DNA from: Trichococcus ilyis
Lineage (GTDB): Bacteria; Bacillota; Bacilli; Lactobacillales; Aerococcaceae
NCBI RefSeq assembly: GCF_900109135.1
Contig: NZ_FNYT01000003.1
Location: forward strand, 62,001-126,000
DNA length: 64,000 nucleotides
Direction of reading: 5' to 3'
Below the pieces are notes generated by a model that was not told where the DNA came from, searched no databases, and saw only the letters and a program-made list of their open reading frames with translations. This document shows, in pieces, positions 23,389-31,366 of the stretch. The position numbers and the translations under genes are program-made. Each line of letters begins with the position of its first letter. The first letter of the stretch is position 1.

Positions 23389-26256
23389 CTAAAAGACTGC
23401 TTTCTCTGGTTCAAACTCTTGGTACAGATCAATTGGCATTTTATTTTCCAATAGATACTGAATTTCAATTGGTTTTTCGTTTTGATGTGAAATTGCCTTT
23501 GCAGGACCGATATACGTGTATCGTTGTGTCACTTTATTCACCGTTTTATACTTGCGCACAAATAGGTGAATGGTTTTTCCATATGCTTCATTTTGAGTTA
23601 AGTCCCTGCCACGGTCAGAATCCACATTGGTACTGTTAGGGCTCTCCCATTGGAACTGTTTTTGCGAAATAAATTTATCCTTATAGTTGATATTTTCATC
23701 GATATCAGCTTCTTTATGCAAATCGATAAATAGGAAATAATGAGCGCCGCCTATTTCATTTTGCAAAGTGCTTCCCCTAAAGGATGAATGGGTATTACGA
23801 AAGTTCGTCATTATCCCGACTTCTCGTTGCGAATACTCACTATAGAGTTGCAGGAATGGATAGCCCAGGTTCTCATGACCGAATTCATTTTTGTAACGCA
23901 TCAAACCATAATGGATAGCGTCACTAAGAAACGGACCTGCTTCTTCATCTTCTAAACAGGTGAGTAATTCCTTGTTGAAAGCATAAAGATTACCTGCAAC
24001 TTCTTCAACAATTTTGATGCCGTGAATTTCATTCTTATCCGCGTAGTTAAGGTTAAAGGTCTCTAATGCATGTGCCGTGGTGTCTGTTTGATCACCATCA
24101 ACATAGCGATTTACTTGTTGGATTGCTTCTTCTTTAGTAAAGCGCTCTTGGTTAAAGCACAGCTCTAAAATCGCAAACTCATGTGGACGTTTCAAAGGTA
24201 AATAACTCTGTAGCTTGGTATAAATTCCCATGAAGCTGTTATTAGAAGCTAATTTTTGAACCAATTCATTATCCTTTTCTACCTTTTGTAAAAATGCAAT
24301 GTAGTTATCTGATTTGGTAGTCTTAACGGATTTACTAAAGAACAACACCGGATCCGGCGCACCTTCTAACGTCAAATAATCTTGAAGACGGTAAGGAACT
24401 TTCCCTGCCAAGGCACCTTTAAAAGTTTGGTAATCTTCTATTAAATATTTAAGCGCATAGAAATTTTCACTTTCTAATTGTTCTAGAATTTGATCCTTAG
24501 CAATTTCATCCATCCGAATATTGGTTGGACCCGGAATGTTTCGAAAGCCTTTACGAACTGCATGGGTGATTTCTTTCTTTGTCACCGAACGGGATCCATA
24601 AAGCGCAATGGCGATTAAAAATGACTTACTGTAATTTCCAATAAAATCCAGGACAGTTAGAAATTCTTTTTGCTCCGCTTTACGCAAGCCACGGCCCAAT
24701 TGTTGGGTAAATACGATTGCGGATTCGGTTGGACGTAGCATCAAAACTGTATTAACACTCGGAATATCAATTCCTTCATTAAAAATATCAACGGTAAAGA
24801 TGACATTTAACTTATCCGTGTCACTCTCAAGTAGTTGGATTTGACGTACCCGTTCCGCTTCTGAGTCTTCCCCCGTCAAGTATGTACTTGGAATACCGCG
24901 TTTGTTAAATTCAGCCGCCATGAATTCGGCATGTTTCTTTGTGATGCAGAAACCGAGAGCTTTTCGTTTTGGACCATCATGACCATAGAAATTCATTTTC
25001 TCGATTATGAAATCAACGCGGCTTGTAACATTTAATTTTTCAGCAATTTGTTCTGGTGTCAATCGCTCATCGCTTAAATCGACTCCGGTTTGGTCAGTAA
25101 TTCCATAGTAATGAAACGGAACGAGTAAATTCTCTTCCAATGCTTGGCGCAGACGAATATCAACAGCCAAGTTGTTATCAAAAAGATCAAACACATTCCC
25201 ATTGTCGGAACGTTCCGGAGTAGCTGTCATTCCTAAAAGGAACTTCGGATTGAAATGATCTAACACTTTTTGATAAGAAGGACTTGTGGCATGATGCGCC
25301 TCATCCACAACAATGTATTCAAACTCATCCGGACGATAACTATAAAATTCTTTTTTCATCGTTTGAATCGTCGCAAACAAATAATCAGCATCATAACTCT
25401 TCTTATTTCCGGTCAAAAGCCCCATTTTATTCTTAGGGATGCTTACAACCCTCGCAAACGACTCCATCGCCTTTTCCAAAATCATTTCCCGATGAACTAA
25501 AAACAGCATCTTCTTAGGTTGTACCTGCTGCACATCAAATGCTGCCATTAAGGTTTTTCCCGTTCCGGTAGCCGCAACCGCCAACGCACGTTTGCTTCCT
25601 GTTTCACGCAATAGAGCAAGTTCCTGCATTGCACTTTTTTGCATACTGTTAGCTATTAAACGTGGACCTAAGGGATAAGTAAAGATTTGTCGCGTATCAA
25701 CACTTGGTGAATGAACGAGGTCTTGATAACGAACGCCACGGTAGTGTTTTTCATATTGACGCAAGAAATCTTCAGTTGTTTCTAAACTACAATCCCAAAT
25801 CTGGTCAAAACTATCTTTTAAGTAGGTTAAAAACTCTTCATTAGAATCATCATTCTTAGCAATGACTTGGAGATTCCACTCAATATTACTTTTCAATGCA
25901 TAATTCGTTAAATTTGAGGAGCCGATGATCACTTTGTAGAAGTCATCGTATTCAAAAATGTACGCTTTTGGATGAAATCCTTGTATCTCAGTAGCCAAAA
26001 ATACGCGCACATCAAAATCATTGAAAGTCGTTAACTTTCGAATTGCTTTTGGATCCGTAAAATTTAAATAAGTTCCCGTAATAAATTTACCTGTGATGCC
26101 CTTGCTCTCTGCGAGTTTAAAACTATCCAGTAATAACTGGACACCAGAATAACTTACGAAGGCAACATTAAAATAAAAACGACTACAACCTTCCAAAGAT
26201 TGTGTCAGCTCATCCAGCAAATTTTTCTGGCTCGTATTATTCACTAATGTATACAC
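23389..26256 (-). CDS. Phospholipase-D-like nuclease / DEAD helicase / DUF3427 protein
   Basis: A 955-residue three-part protein. Residues 1-160 form a PLD-like domain with one His-x-Lys motif (His95-Pro-Lys97) and the Gly-Ser-Ser-Asn at 112-115. Residues 205-560 are a superfamily II helicase with Ala-Thr-Gly-Thr-Gly-Lys-Thr (229-235), Val-Asp-Glu-Ala-His-His and Gln-Gly-Arg-Gly-Leu-Arg-Lys-Ala-like motif VI. The remainder is DUF3427-like. PLD-helicase fusions are frequent in defence islands and probably cut DNA or RNA during translocation. The GTG at 26256 has an AGAAGG site. It lies 18 bp behind a Nudix gene and is very likely cotranscribed. The antiviral role is inferred. Confidence 0.85.
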   Translation of the reverse strand: MYTLVNNTSQKNLLDELTQSLEGCSRFYFNVAFVSYSGVQLLLDSFKLAESKGITGKFITGTYLNFTDPKAIRKLTTFNDFDVRVFLATEIQGFHPKAYIFEYDDFYKVIIGSSNLTNYALKSNIEWNLQVIAKNDDSNEEFLTYLKDSFDQIWDCSLETTEDFLRQYEKHYRGVRYQDLVHSPSVDTRQIFTYPLGPRLIANSMQKSAMQELALLRETGSKRALAVAATGTGKTLMAAFDVQQVQPKKMLFLVHREMILEKAMESFARVVSIPKNKMGLLTGNKKSYDADYLFATIQTMKKEFYSYRPDEFEYIVVDEAHHATSPSYQKVLDHFNPKFLLGMTATPERSDNGNVFDLFDNNLAVDIRLRQALEENLLVPFHYYGITDQTGVDLSDERLTPEQIAEKLNVTSRVDFIIEKMNFYGHDGPKRKALGFCITKKHAEFMAAEFNKRGIPSTYLTGEDSEAERVRQIQLLESDTDKLNVIFTVDIFNEGIDIPSVNTVLMLRPTESAIVFTQQLGRGLRKAEQKEFLTVLDFIGNYSKSFLIAIALYGSRSVTKKEITHAVRKGFRNIPGPTNIRMDEIAKDQILEQLESENFYALKYLIEDYQTFKGALAGKVPYRLQDYLTLEGAPDPVLFFSKSVKTTKSDNYIAFLQKVEKDNELVQKLASNNSFMGIYTKLQSYLPLKRPHEFAILELCFNQERFTKEEAIQQVNRYVDGDQTDTTAHALETFNLNYADKNEIHGIKIVEEVAGNLYAFNKELLTCLEDEEAGPFLSDAIHYGLMRYKNEFGHENLGYPFLQLYSEYSQREVGIMTNFRNTHSSFRGSTLQNEIGGAHYFLFIDLHKEADIDENINYKDKFISQKQFQWESPNSTNVDSDRGRDLTQNEAYGKTIHLFVRKYKTVNKVTQRYTYIGPAKAISHQNEKPIEIQYLLENKMPIDLYQEFEPEKAVF

Positions 26257-26274
26257 GTGACTGCCTTCTCTCTG

Positions 26275-26673
26275 CTATCGAATTGTTTGTCCCATCAAAA
26301 TTTCTATTGCTGGAATATCAGCAGGTGCCCATTCTAACGTTGCTAGTTCCTCCACCGCCAACCATTTCACAGCAACATGTTCAGTCAGCGAAGGCTCCCC
26401 TTCCAGCAAATCACATTCAAATGTAGTTAAATTTACAAATCCAAAATCATACTCGTGACGTGTAGTAGTGACTTTATTTTTCACTTCAATTTTGCAAAGT
26501 AACTCTTCCCGAATTTCCCGTTCAAGAGCCTCTTTATCAGTTTCGCCTGATTCGATTTTCCCTCCAGGAAATTCCCATAAATAAGCCAAAGATTTCCCTG
26601 GTCCCCGCTGTGCGCAAAGGATTTTATTGTTTGCTTTTATGACTGCCCCAACTACGTGGATTTCTTTTTTCAT
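26275..26673 (-). CDS. Nudix hydrolase, MutT-like (deoxy)nucleoside triphosphate pyrophosphohydrolase
   Basis: A 132-residue Nudix protein. The Nudix box runs from Gly-Gly-Lys-Ile-Glu-Ser-Gly-Glu-Thr to Arg-Glu-Ile-Arg-Glu-Glu-Leu (about residues 37-58) with all catalytic acids. The Trp-Glu-Phe-Pro lead and overall size match MutT/CTP pyrophosphohydrolases that clear oxidised or non-canonical NTPs. The tight spacing to the PLD-helicase gene suggests a joint role with it. The ATG has an AGAGGGA site. Confidence 0.88.
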   Translation of the reverse strand: MKKEIHVVGAVIKANNKILCAQRGPGKSLAYLWEFPGGKIESGETDKEALEREIREELLCKIEVKNKVTTTRHEYDFGFVNLTTFECDLLEGEPSLTEHVAVKWLAVEELATLEWAPADIPAIEILMGQTIR

Positions 26674-26736
26674 GACTGTCCCTCTTCCAATTTACTAATA
26701 GTTATATAGTATCATATTGAGCTGCAATGACTATAC

Positions 26737-26781
26737 AAAAAAACCAGCACAAACGTCTTTTGGCGTCTGTGCTGGTTTTGG
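26737..26781 (-). terminator. Terminator, copy 1 of a repeated hairpin family
   Basis: Arms AAACCAGCACAAACG and CGTCTGTGCTGGTTT. Nearly the same hairpin recurs at 28441-28482 and 28737-28775. It lies after the HAD gene. Confidence 0.85.
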
Positions 26782-26786
26782 TTTCA

Positions 26787-27599
26787 TTATCTTAAAACGA
26801 GTGCCAGAGCCTTATAAAACCCATTCTCATCATTCGTGTCCGTTACATAATCAGCAGCTTGTTTTACTTCCTCGGGGGCATTGCCCATTGCGATTCCTTT
26901 GCCTGCGTGTTCGATCATCGGCATATCGTTGAAATTGTCGCCGATTGCTAAGGTGTTCTCCAAGGCAATGCCATATTTTTCGCATAAAAAGTCAAGGGCT
27001 CCTAATTTTGATACTTGGTTATTGACGATTTCCATGTAGGTGTCTTTTGATCGGTAGTAGGAAATAGTTGATAGGTTTGCCCCTTCCAATTCATCCTCCA
27101 GTTTTTGGATGTCATCCGGATTGCCCATGCACAGTATTTTGTGGACAGGCAGCTGCTCGTTCAGGAAAGATTGCATTGAGAGGATTTCCGGATCCATCCG
27201 GGTGATAGCCGCTTCCTGCTTCACCCAGGCATCTTCGCGTTCGACGTACCAGCGATCGCCGGAATAGATATTGAAGCTTACTTCCGGAAATTTTGTGGAT
27301 ATGGTTTGGTAGAGCTGCACGGTGGCCGGTCGCTCCAAAGTCAGGCTGTACAAATCATCGAAGGATCCGTCTGCATATTGCGTGATCAACGCCCCGTTGA
27401 AGCAAACCAGCGGGGAGGACAACTGGACTTCATCGGCAATGGCAATCATCGCACCTGGCGGTCTGGCGGATGCGAGAATAATTTTCGTATCTTGCTTAAC
27501 CAAGTCTTGAATGATTTGAATGGCTTCGGGTGAAACCTGGTGCTTCGAATCCAATAACGTGCCATCTATGTCGCTGAATACCAACGCGACTTTTGTCAT
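26787..27599 (-). CDS. Cof-type HAD-superfamily phosphatase
   Basis: A 270-residue Cof/HAD-IIB protein. It has the Asp-Ile-Asp-Gly-Thr-Leu nucleophile motif at residues 9-14, Ala-Ser-Ala-Arg-Pro-Pro motif II near 45, and Gly-Asp-Asn-Phe-Asn-Asp-Met-Pro-Met motif IV near 217. Members dephosphorylate sugar phosphates and related metabolites. The exact substrate is not visible. It overlaps the end of the deoR gene by 4 bp (ATGA), so the pair is a translationally coupled operon. Confidence 0.88.
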   Translation of the reverse strand: MTKVALVFSDIDGTLLDSKHQVSPEAIQIIQDLVKQDTKIILASARPPGAMIAIADEVQLSSPLVCFNGALITQYADGSFDDLYSLTLERPATVQLYQTISTKFPEVSFNIYSGDRWYVEREDAWVKQEAAITRMDPEILSMQSFLNEQLPVHKILCMGNPDDIQKLEDELEGANLSTISYYRSKDTYMEIVNNQVSKLGALDFLCEKYGIALENTLAIGDNFNDMPMIEHAGKGIAMGNAPEEVKQAADYVTDTNDENGFYKALALVLR

Positions 27600-28360
27600 A
27601 TCGTTTCCTCCTCAAAGATGATTTCGGTCTGATCCTCGAAATAAGTCTGCTGCTTTGCTGTCAAAGCTTTATCGGTGATGAAGCAATCGACGTCCTGATA
27701 AGCAGCGCCTTTGAACTGCGCCTCTTTGCTGAATTTTTGATTTTCAGCCACCAACACCACTTGTCGGCTTTGCTTCACGACTTTTTGCTTGATCAGGGCA
27801 TTGTTCGCTTCCTTAAAGAAGACGCCCTCTTCCTCCAAACTCGCCGCTCCGATGAAACAAACGTCAAATTTTATCGCATCCATTTCCTTCAGACTGCGGA
27901 CCGAAAAGAAAAACCTGTCTTCATGATTCAATTCCCCGCCCAAAAGATGGACCTTGATTTTGGGATTCATTCCCAAGGCGAAGGCATTGTCCAACGAATG
28001 CGTAAAAACCGTACACGCTTTGTTCAGTTTCTGCGCTGCCAACAATAACGTGGTCGATACGTCCAAAAATAGCGTGCTGTTTTCTGCAATTTCTTCCAAA
28101 ACGCGGGCAGCCATCCGTTCTTTTTCAGGTTTATGGATGCCTATCCGCTCCCCAAAAGTGAGAATCCTCGGGCTGTATTCAGACAGCATAATGCCGCCAT
28201 GCGTGCGGACAGCCATCCCGGTTTTCAGGAATTCCAGGATATCCCGGCGCGCAGTGTCGGACGAAATCTGGAATGCTGCCATTATTTCTTTTTTGGAAAG
28301 TCTTTTCTTATCCTCCAGCAGCCGTTGCATCTGCTGAATCCGCTCTTCCTGATACACCAT
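27596..28360 (-). CDS. DeoR-family transcriptional regulator
   Basis: A 254-residue sugar-responsive repressor. The N-terminal DeoR helix-turn-helix includes Leu-Ser-Lys-Lys-Glu-Ile-Met-Ala-Ala-Phe-Gln-Ile-Ser-x-Asp-Thr-Ala-Arg-Arg-Asp. The C-terminal DeoRC sensor has Leu-Phe-Leu-Asp-Val-Ser-Thr-Thr and Cys-Phe-Ile-Gly-Ala. The ATG at 28360 follows AGGTGGTGGG; upstream in-frame codons run through the promoter and are rejected. TTATAAG-type repeats around its promoter (28380-28421) suggest self-regulation together with the HAD gene. Confidence 0.88.
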   Translation of the reverse strand: MVYQEERIQQMQRLLEDKKRLSKKEIMAAFQISSDTARRDILEFLKTGMAVRTHGGIMLSEYSPRILTFGERIGIHKPEKERMAARVLEEIAENSTLFLDVSTTLLLAAQKLNKACTVFTHSLDNAFALGMNPKIKVHLLGGELNHEDRFFFSVRSLKEMDAIKFDVCFIGAASLEEEGVFFKEANNALIKQKVVKQSRQVVLVAENQKFSKEAQFKGAAYQDVDCFITDKALTAKQQTYFEDQTEIIFEEETI

Positions 28361-28379
28361 CCCACCACCTTTTTGCTTA

Positions 28380-28421
28380 ATTATATAAGCACTTATAATC
28401 ATTTGCAAGCCGTTATAAGCA
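28380..28421 (-). promoter_or_regulatory. deoR-HAD promoter with repeated TGCTTATA operator motifs
   Basis: On the minus strand, -35 TTGCAA (28403-28408), 17 bp, -10 TATAAT (28380-28385). TGCTTATA occurs at both edges (28413-28421 and 28384-28391), with a TTATAAG inverted copy between (28393-28398), a likely DeoR binding region. Confidence 0.65.
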
Positions 28422-28440
28422 TTTTTGGGAAGTCGGCAAT

Positions 28441-28482
28441 AAAATAAGCACAAACGTTTTTAGGCGTTTGTGCTGGTTTTTC
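28441..28482 (-). terminator. Terminator, copy 2 of a repeated hairpin family
   Basis: AAGCACAAACG / CGTTTGTGCT hairpin downstream of the 53-residue gene. Confidence 0.75.
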
Positions 28483-28512
28483 ATGTAATCATAATTCTCT
28501 TTATGCTGTCTT

Positions 28513-28674
28513 TTATTTGTCTAACCCGACTTGCTTCCGTTGTCTTCTGTTAGACTCATCCGCGACATATTTCAAAACTGTATGAAATTCCTTACGCGTT
28601 GCTTTTTCAGAAAAGGTTGCATAGTCTCGGTCATATTTATCCAGAATTTTTTGGGCCGTTTCTTTATCTATCAT
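28513..28674 (-). CDS. Small hypothetical protein, 53 residues
   Basis: A short reading frame with an ATG at 28674 and a weak GGTGATG upstream. The product is charged and helix-prone (begins Met-Ile-Asp-Lys-Glu-Thr-Ala-Gln-Lys-Ile, ends Gln-Val-Gly-Leu-Asp-Lys) and has no membrane segment. It is framed by two terminators (28441-28482, 28737-28775), which supports an independent transcription unit. No family is recognised. Confidence 0.55.
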   Translation of the reverse strand: MIDKETAQKILDKYDRDYATFSEKATRKEFHTVLKYVADESNRRQRKQVGLDK

Positions 28675-28736
28675 CTCATCACCCACTTAGTCAATTGATT
28701 ACACTTCACATATTAGCACAACTTAGGCGCAACATG

Positions 28737-28775
28737 AAAACCAGTGCAAACGTTTTGGCGTTTGTGCTGGTTTGA
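28737..28775 (-). terminator. Terminator, copy 3 of a repeated hairpin family
   Basis: AAACCAGTGCAAACG / CGTTTGTGCTGGTTT hairpin, directly after the 166-residue unknown gene. Confidence 0.75.
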
Positions 28776-28781
28776 TTATTT

Positions 28782-29282
28782 TCATATATTCAGATTAGGG
28801 ATTTTCTTTCGAAATGGAATGGTGCTGTCCGTCCGGATCTTGTCCTCAAGTCCGCGGATCAGGCGGCCTTCGCTGTCGTAGACATGGTTGCGGGCTTTGT
28901 TGATGTCGGCCATCGCAAGGATGAGCCTGTCGCGAATTGGTTCGGGTAATTCGTCGAACAGGAACGATTCTTTGTTGAGATTGTATTTCCCGCGCAGTGA
29001 TTCCACTTCTCCGGCTTTTTTCAGTCGGTACGTTCGTTTGGGCAAGGCACCTTCAATTGTGCGTTTCTCGATCCGATAGACATAGTTGTTGTCGTCGTAG
29101 ACGATTTCGAGAGCGCCGCTGTTGGTGCGGTTATACTGCACATGCTTGTGATTTTCCTTGTGCAGTTCCCACCAGGCTTTGATCCCCGCTATCGCCTCTT
29201 CCTCGCTTTTGTAGCTGCCATGTTCCTTCCGAATGTTGCCGATCCGATTCTGCCAATAGTTGGTATACACTGTTTGAGTCAT
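28782..29282 (-). CDS. Uncharacterised protein, 166 residues
   Basis: I do not recognise the family. The protein is soluble and rich in charged and aromatic residues, with a Lys-Ala-Trp-Trp-Glu-Leu-His-Lys-Glu-Asn-His segment near 37 and a basic C-terminus. There is no signal peptide or membrane helix. The ATG at 29282 has AGGGCGG upstream; an earlier in-frame ATG lacks a site. It is monocistronic, ended by the repeated terminator at 28737-28775. Confidence 0.7.
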   Translation of the reverse strand: MTQTVYTNYWQNRIGNIRKEHGSYKSEEEAIAGIKAWWELHKENHKHVQYNRTNSGALEIVYDDNNYVYRIEKRTIEGALPKRTYRLKKAGEVESLRGKYNLNKESFLFDELPEPIRDRLILAMADINKARNHVYDSEGRLIRGLEDKIRTDSTIPFRKKIPNLNI

Positions 29283-29428
29283 ACAATCCGCCCTTTCGAA
29301 TTTTGTAATCGCTATCATTGTATGACTAATCAGGGAAATTTGCAAGGGAAGAGGCTTGAATGGAGAACCAAATTCCTCTCCAAAATTCCTTCCACTTCAC
29401 CGCTTATGAAGGTTAATATTCTTCGCGC

Positions 29429-29459
29429 TTGACTTGGAGTCAACTCCATAGTTTACAGT
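29429..29459 (+). promoter_or_regulatory. MerR-type promoter (19-bp spacer) of the aldo/keto reductase
   Basis: -35 TTGACT (29429-29434) and -10 TACAGT (29454-29459) are separated by 19 bp containing the dyad TGGAGT-CA-ACTCCA (29435-29448). Elongated spacers with this dyad mark promoters activated by MerR proteins of the AdhR/NmlR (aldehyde-sensing) type. Confidence 0.8.
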
Positions 29460-29495
29460 GGATCCATACAAATAATTTATCGGAGGGAAATGACT

Positions 29496-30350
29496 ATGGA
29501 ACAAACGTACATCACTTTGAACGACGGCAACAAAATTCCGCAATTCGGACTGGGTGTTTTCCAGATTCCGGGGGACGAAGAGACTAGTAAAGCTTGCCTG
29601 GAAGCCTTTAAATTGGGCTATCGCCACATCGATACCGCGCATGCTTACCAAAACGAACGCGGTGTTGGGCAGGCCGTGAAGGAAAGCGGCATTCCGAGAG
29701 CGGAAATCTGGATCACAACGAAACTGTGGCCGAGCGAATACGGCGAGGGTTTAACCGAAAAAGCAATCGACAAAATGCTGGAGCGTCTAGGGACGGATTA
29801 CATCGACCTCCTGCTGCTGCACCAGCAGTTCGGCGATTATCTGGGCGCCTGGAAAGACATGGAGAAGGCGGTCGCCCAAGGCAAAGTGAAGAGCATCGGC
29901 TTGAGCAACTTCGAATCCGAGCGGCTGGAAGAAGTGCTCACTGCCGCGACGATCAACCCTTCCGTTCTGCAGGTCGAATGCCATCCCTACTATCAACAAA
30001 ACGAGCTGAAGAAGCGGGTCGCGCCTTATGGAACGGTCATCGAAAGCTGGTATCCCTTGGGCCACGGCGATGCGGCTTTGATCGACGAGCCCGTTTTCGC
30101 CAAATTGGCTGGGAAATACGGCAAGACGAATCCCCAGATCATTCTGCGTTGGCACATCCAAGAAGGCATCATCGTTTTTCCGAAATCATCCAACCCGGTC
30201 CACATCAAAGAGAACTTCGGCATCTTCGACTTCGCATTGACGGACGATGAAATGAACGAAATCCGCCGATTGGACAAGGGCTTCCGCTATTACAGACGGA
30301 CGCTTGCGGAACAGGAAGAGGCGCTGAGCCAGTTCGTGCCGGCGGATTAA
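29496..30350 (+). CDS. Aldo/keto reductase
   Basis: A 284-residue AKR of the 2,5-diketogluconate reductase type. Visible are Gly-Leu-Gly-Val-Phe-Gln near residue 18, the catalytic Asp/Tyr (Arg-His-Ile-Asp-Thr-Ala-x2-Tyr), a Lys in Thr-Lys-Leu-Trp, and the late cofactor segment Phe-Pro-Lys-Ser-Ser-Asn-Pro. It reduces aldehydes/ketones with NAD(P)H in the cytosol. The ATG at 29496 has GGAGG at 9 bp; an ATG two codons upstream has only 3 bp. The MerR-type promoter suggests induction by reactive aldehydes, a detoxification role. Confidence 0.88.
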   Translation: MEQTYITLNDGNKIPQFGLGVFQIPGDEETSKACLEAFKLGYRHIDTAHAYQNERGVGQAVKESGIPRAEIWITTKLWPSEYGEGLTEKAIDKMLERLGTDYIDLLLLHQQFGDYLGAWKDMEKAVAQGKVKSIGLSNFESERLEEVLTAATINPSVLQVECHPYYQQNELKKRVAPYGTVIESWYPLGHGDAALIDEPVFAKLAGKYGKTNPQIILRWHIQEGIIVFPKSSNPVHIKENFGIFDFALTDDEMNEIRRLDKGFRYYRRTLAEQEEALSQFVPAD

Positions 30351-30366
30351 CTATTACGAATAATTT

Positions 30367-30416
30367 GAACCCCACCGGAAATGCTTGATGGATAAGCATT
30401 TCCGGTGGGGTTTTGC
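30367..30416 (+). terminator. Terminator of the aldo/keto reductase gene
   Basis: A perfect 19-bp stem (30368-30386 with 30393-30411) followed by TTTTG. Confidence 0.92.
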
Positions 30417-30494
30417 TGTGCTTTTGAGCATCAAGATTTGATAGATCTTAGCATCAGATTTCGGCGGACCTCGTATATTGAGGATAGGTTCTAT

Positions 30495-30529
30495 TTGACA
30501 CCAAGAAATATACGTATTATATTACGTAT
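30495..30529 (+). promoter_or_regulatory. hicAB promoter with palindromic operator
   Basis: -35 TTGACA (30495-30500), 17 bp, -10 TATATT (30518-30523). The palindrome ATACGTA-N6-TACGTAT (30510-30516, 30523-30529) covers the -10. HicB antitoxins commonly repress their own operon, so this is the likely site. Confidence 0.7.
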
Positions 30530-30546
30530 TAAGAAAGAGGTTTGCT

Positions 30547-30729
30547 ATGGATTCAAGGCAATTGATTTCGATGATTATGAAAGACGGTTGGGTGCTCGTC
30601 AACGCGAGAGGCAGCCATTATCAATTCAGACACCCACAAAAGTCAGGGCGCGTGACGGTTCCTCATCCAAAAAGAGATTTGCCAAAGGGGACAGTACACA
30701 GCATTCTAAAGCAAGCGGGATTGCGCTAA
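30547..30729 (+). CDS. hicA: HicA-family mRNA interferase toxin
   Basis: A 60-residue double-stranded-RNA-binding-fold toxin with the Gly-Ser-His catalytic triplet (22-24), Val-Pro-His-Pro and the final Ile-Leu-Lys-Gln-Ala-Gly helix. HicA cleaves mRNA and is held inactive by HicB. The ATG follows AAGAGG. hicB starts 46 bp downstream. Confidence 0.88.
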   Translation: MDSRQLISMIMKDGWVLVNARGSHYQFRHPQKSGRVTVPHPKRDLPKGTVHSILKQAGLR

Positions 30730-30775
30730 CTTCTTGTTGCCTTCACTTATCCAACAACAGAAAGGAAGTTTCCTA

Positions 30776-31165
30776 ATGGTTCTATACTATGCGATTTTTA
30801 ATCCGGAGGGTCCACAATTCAACGTATCATTCCCTGATTTGCCGGAGTTATTCACCAGTGGAAAAAATATGACGGATGCCTTACATATGGCGAAAGATGC
30901 ACTGGAAGGTTATCTCCTCTGGCTAGAGGATGAAAACGAGCCTTTCCCTCCAACATCCGAATATGATGAAATTTCTCTGTCTAAGGGAGACCTGCTGATT
31001 CCAATCGAGGCGAACCTGGAAGTTGCCAGACTCAAGGAAAACACAAAAATGATCAAAAAAACGTTGACGATACCGAATTATGTCAATGCTCTCGCAGAAA
31101 AGGAAGGCATCAATTTTTCGCAAACATTGACGGAAGTGCTAAAGGAAAAGCTGCAGATCCGTTAA
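30776..31165 (+). CDS. hicB: HicB-family antitoxin
   Basis: A 129-residue antitoxin. The N-terminal partial RNase-H-like fold has Phe-Pro-Asp-Leu-Pro-Glu-Leu-Phe-Thr-Ser-Gly and Ala-Leu-x-Met-Ala-Lys-Asp-Ala-Leu-Glu. The C-terminal ~45 residues (Lys-Lys-Thr-Leu-Thr-Ile-Pro-x-Tyr-Val) look like a ribbon-helix-helix DNA-binding part. It neutralises HicA and likely represses the promoter at 30495-30529. The ATG at 30776 has AAAGGAAG. Confidence 0.88.
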   Translation: MVLYYAIFNPEGPQFNVSFPDLPELFTSGKNMTDALHMAKDALEGYLLWLEDENEPFPPTSEYDEISLSKGDLLIPIEANLEVARLKENTKMIKKTLTIPNYVNALAEKEGINFSQTLTEVLKEKLQIR

Positions 31166-31245
31166 ACAGCTGTATGTTCGTAATAAGCAGGCCTAGAAGG
31201 ATGTCCAGCCTTGTTTGGGCTGATGATTTCCGATGGAACAGTAGA

Positions 31246-31313
31246 CAAAAATCCTCCTAAGCTTTGAATATTGGATGGCGAACCAGATATTCGAAGCTTA
31301 GCGAGGATTTTTT
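31246..31313. terminator. Long hairpin terminator between hicB and the HAD gene
   Basis: Arms 31246-31274 and 31283-31313 pair with few mismatches and carry A/T runs on both sides, so it can serve both convergent genes. Confidence 0.8.
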
Positions 31314-31366
31314 ATCTTATCATTCCACTCGGTCATCAGGTCTTAAAGGTAGCAAACAACGAAAAT

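Noticed and set aside
29397-29651. Minus-strand reading frame over the aldo/keto reductase promoter.
   Set aside because: It is antisense to a clear promoter and gene start and shows no recognisable protein features.
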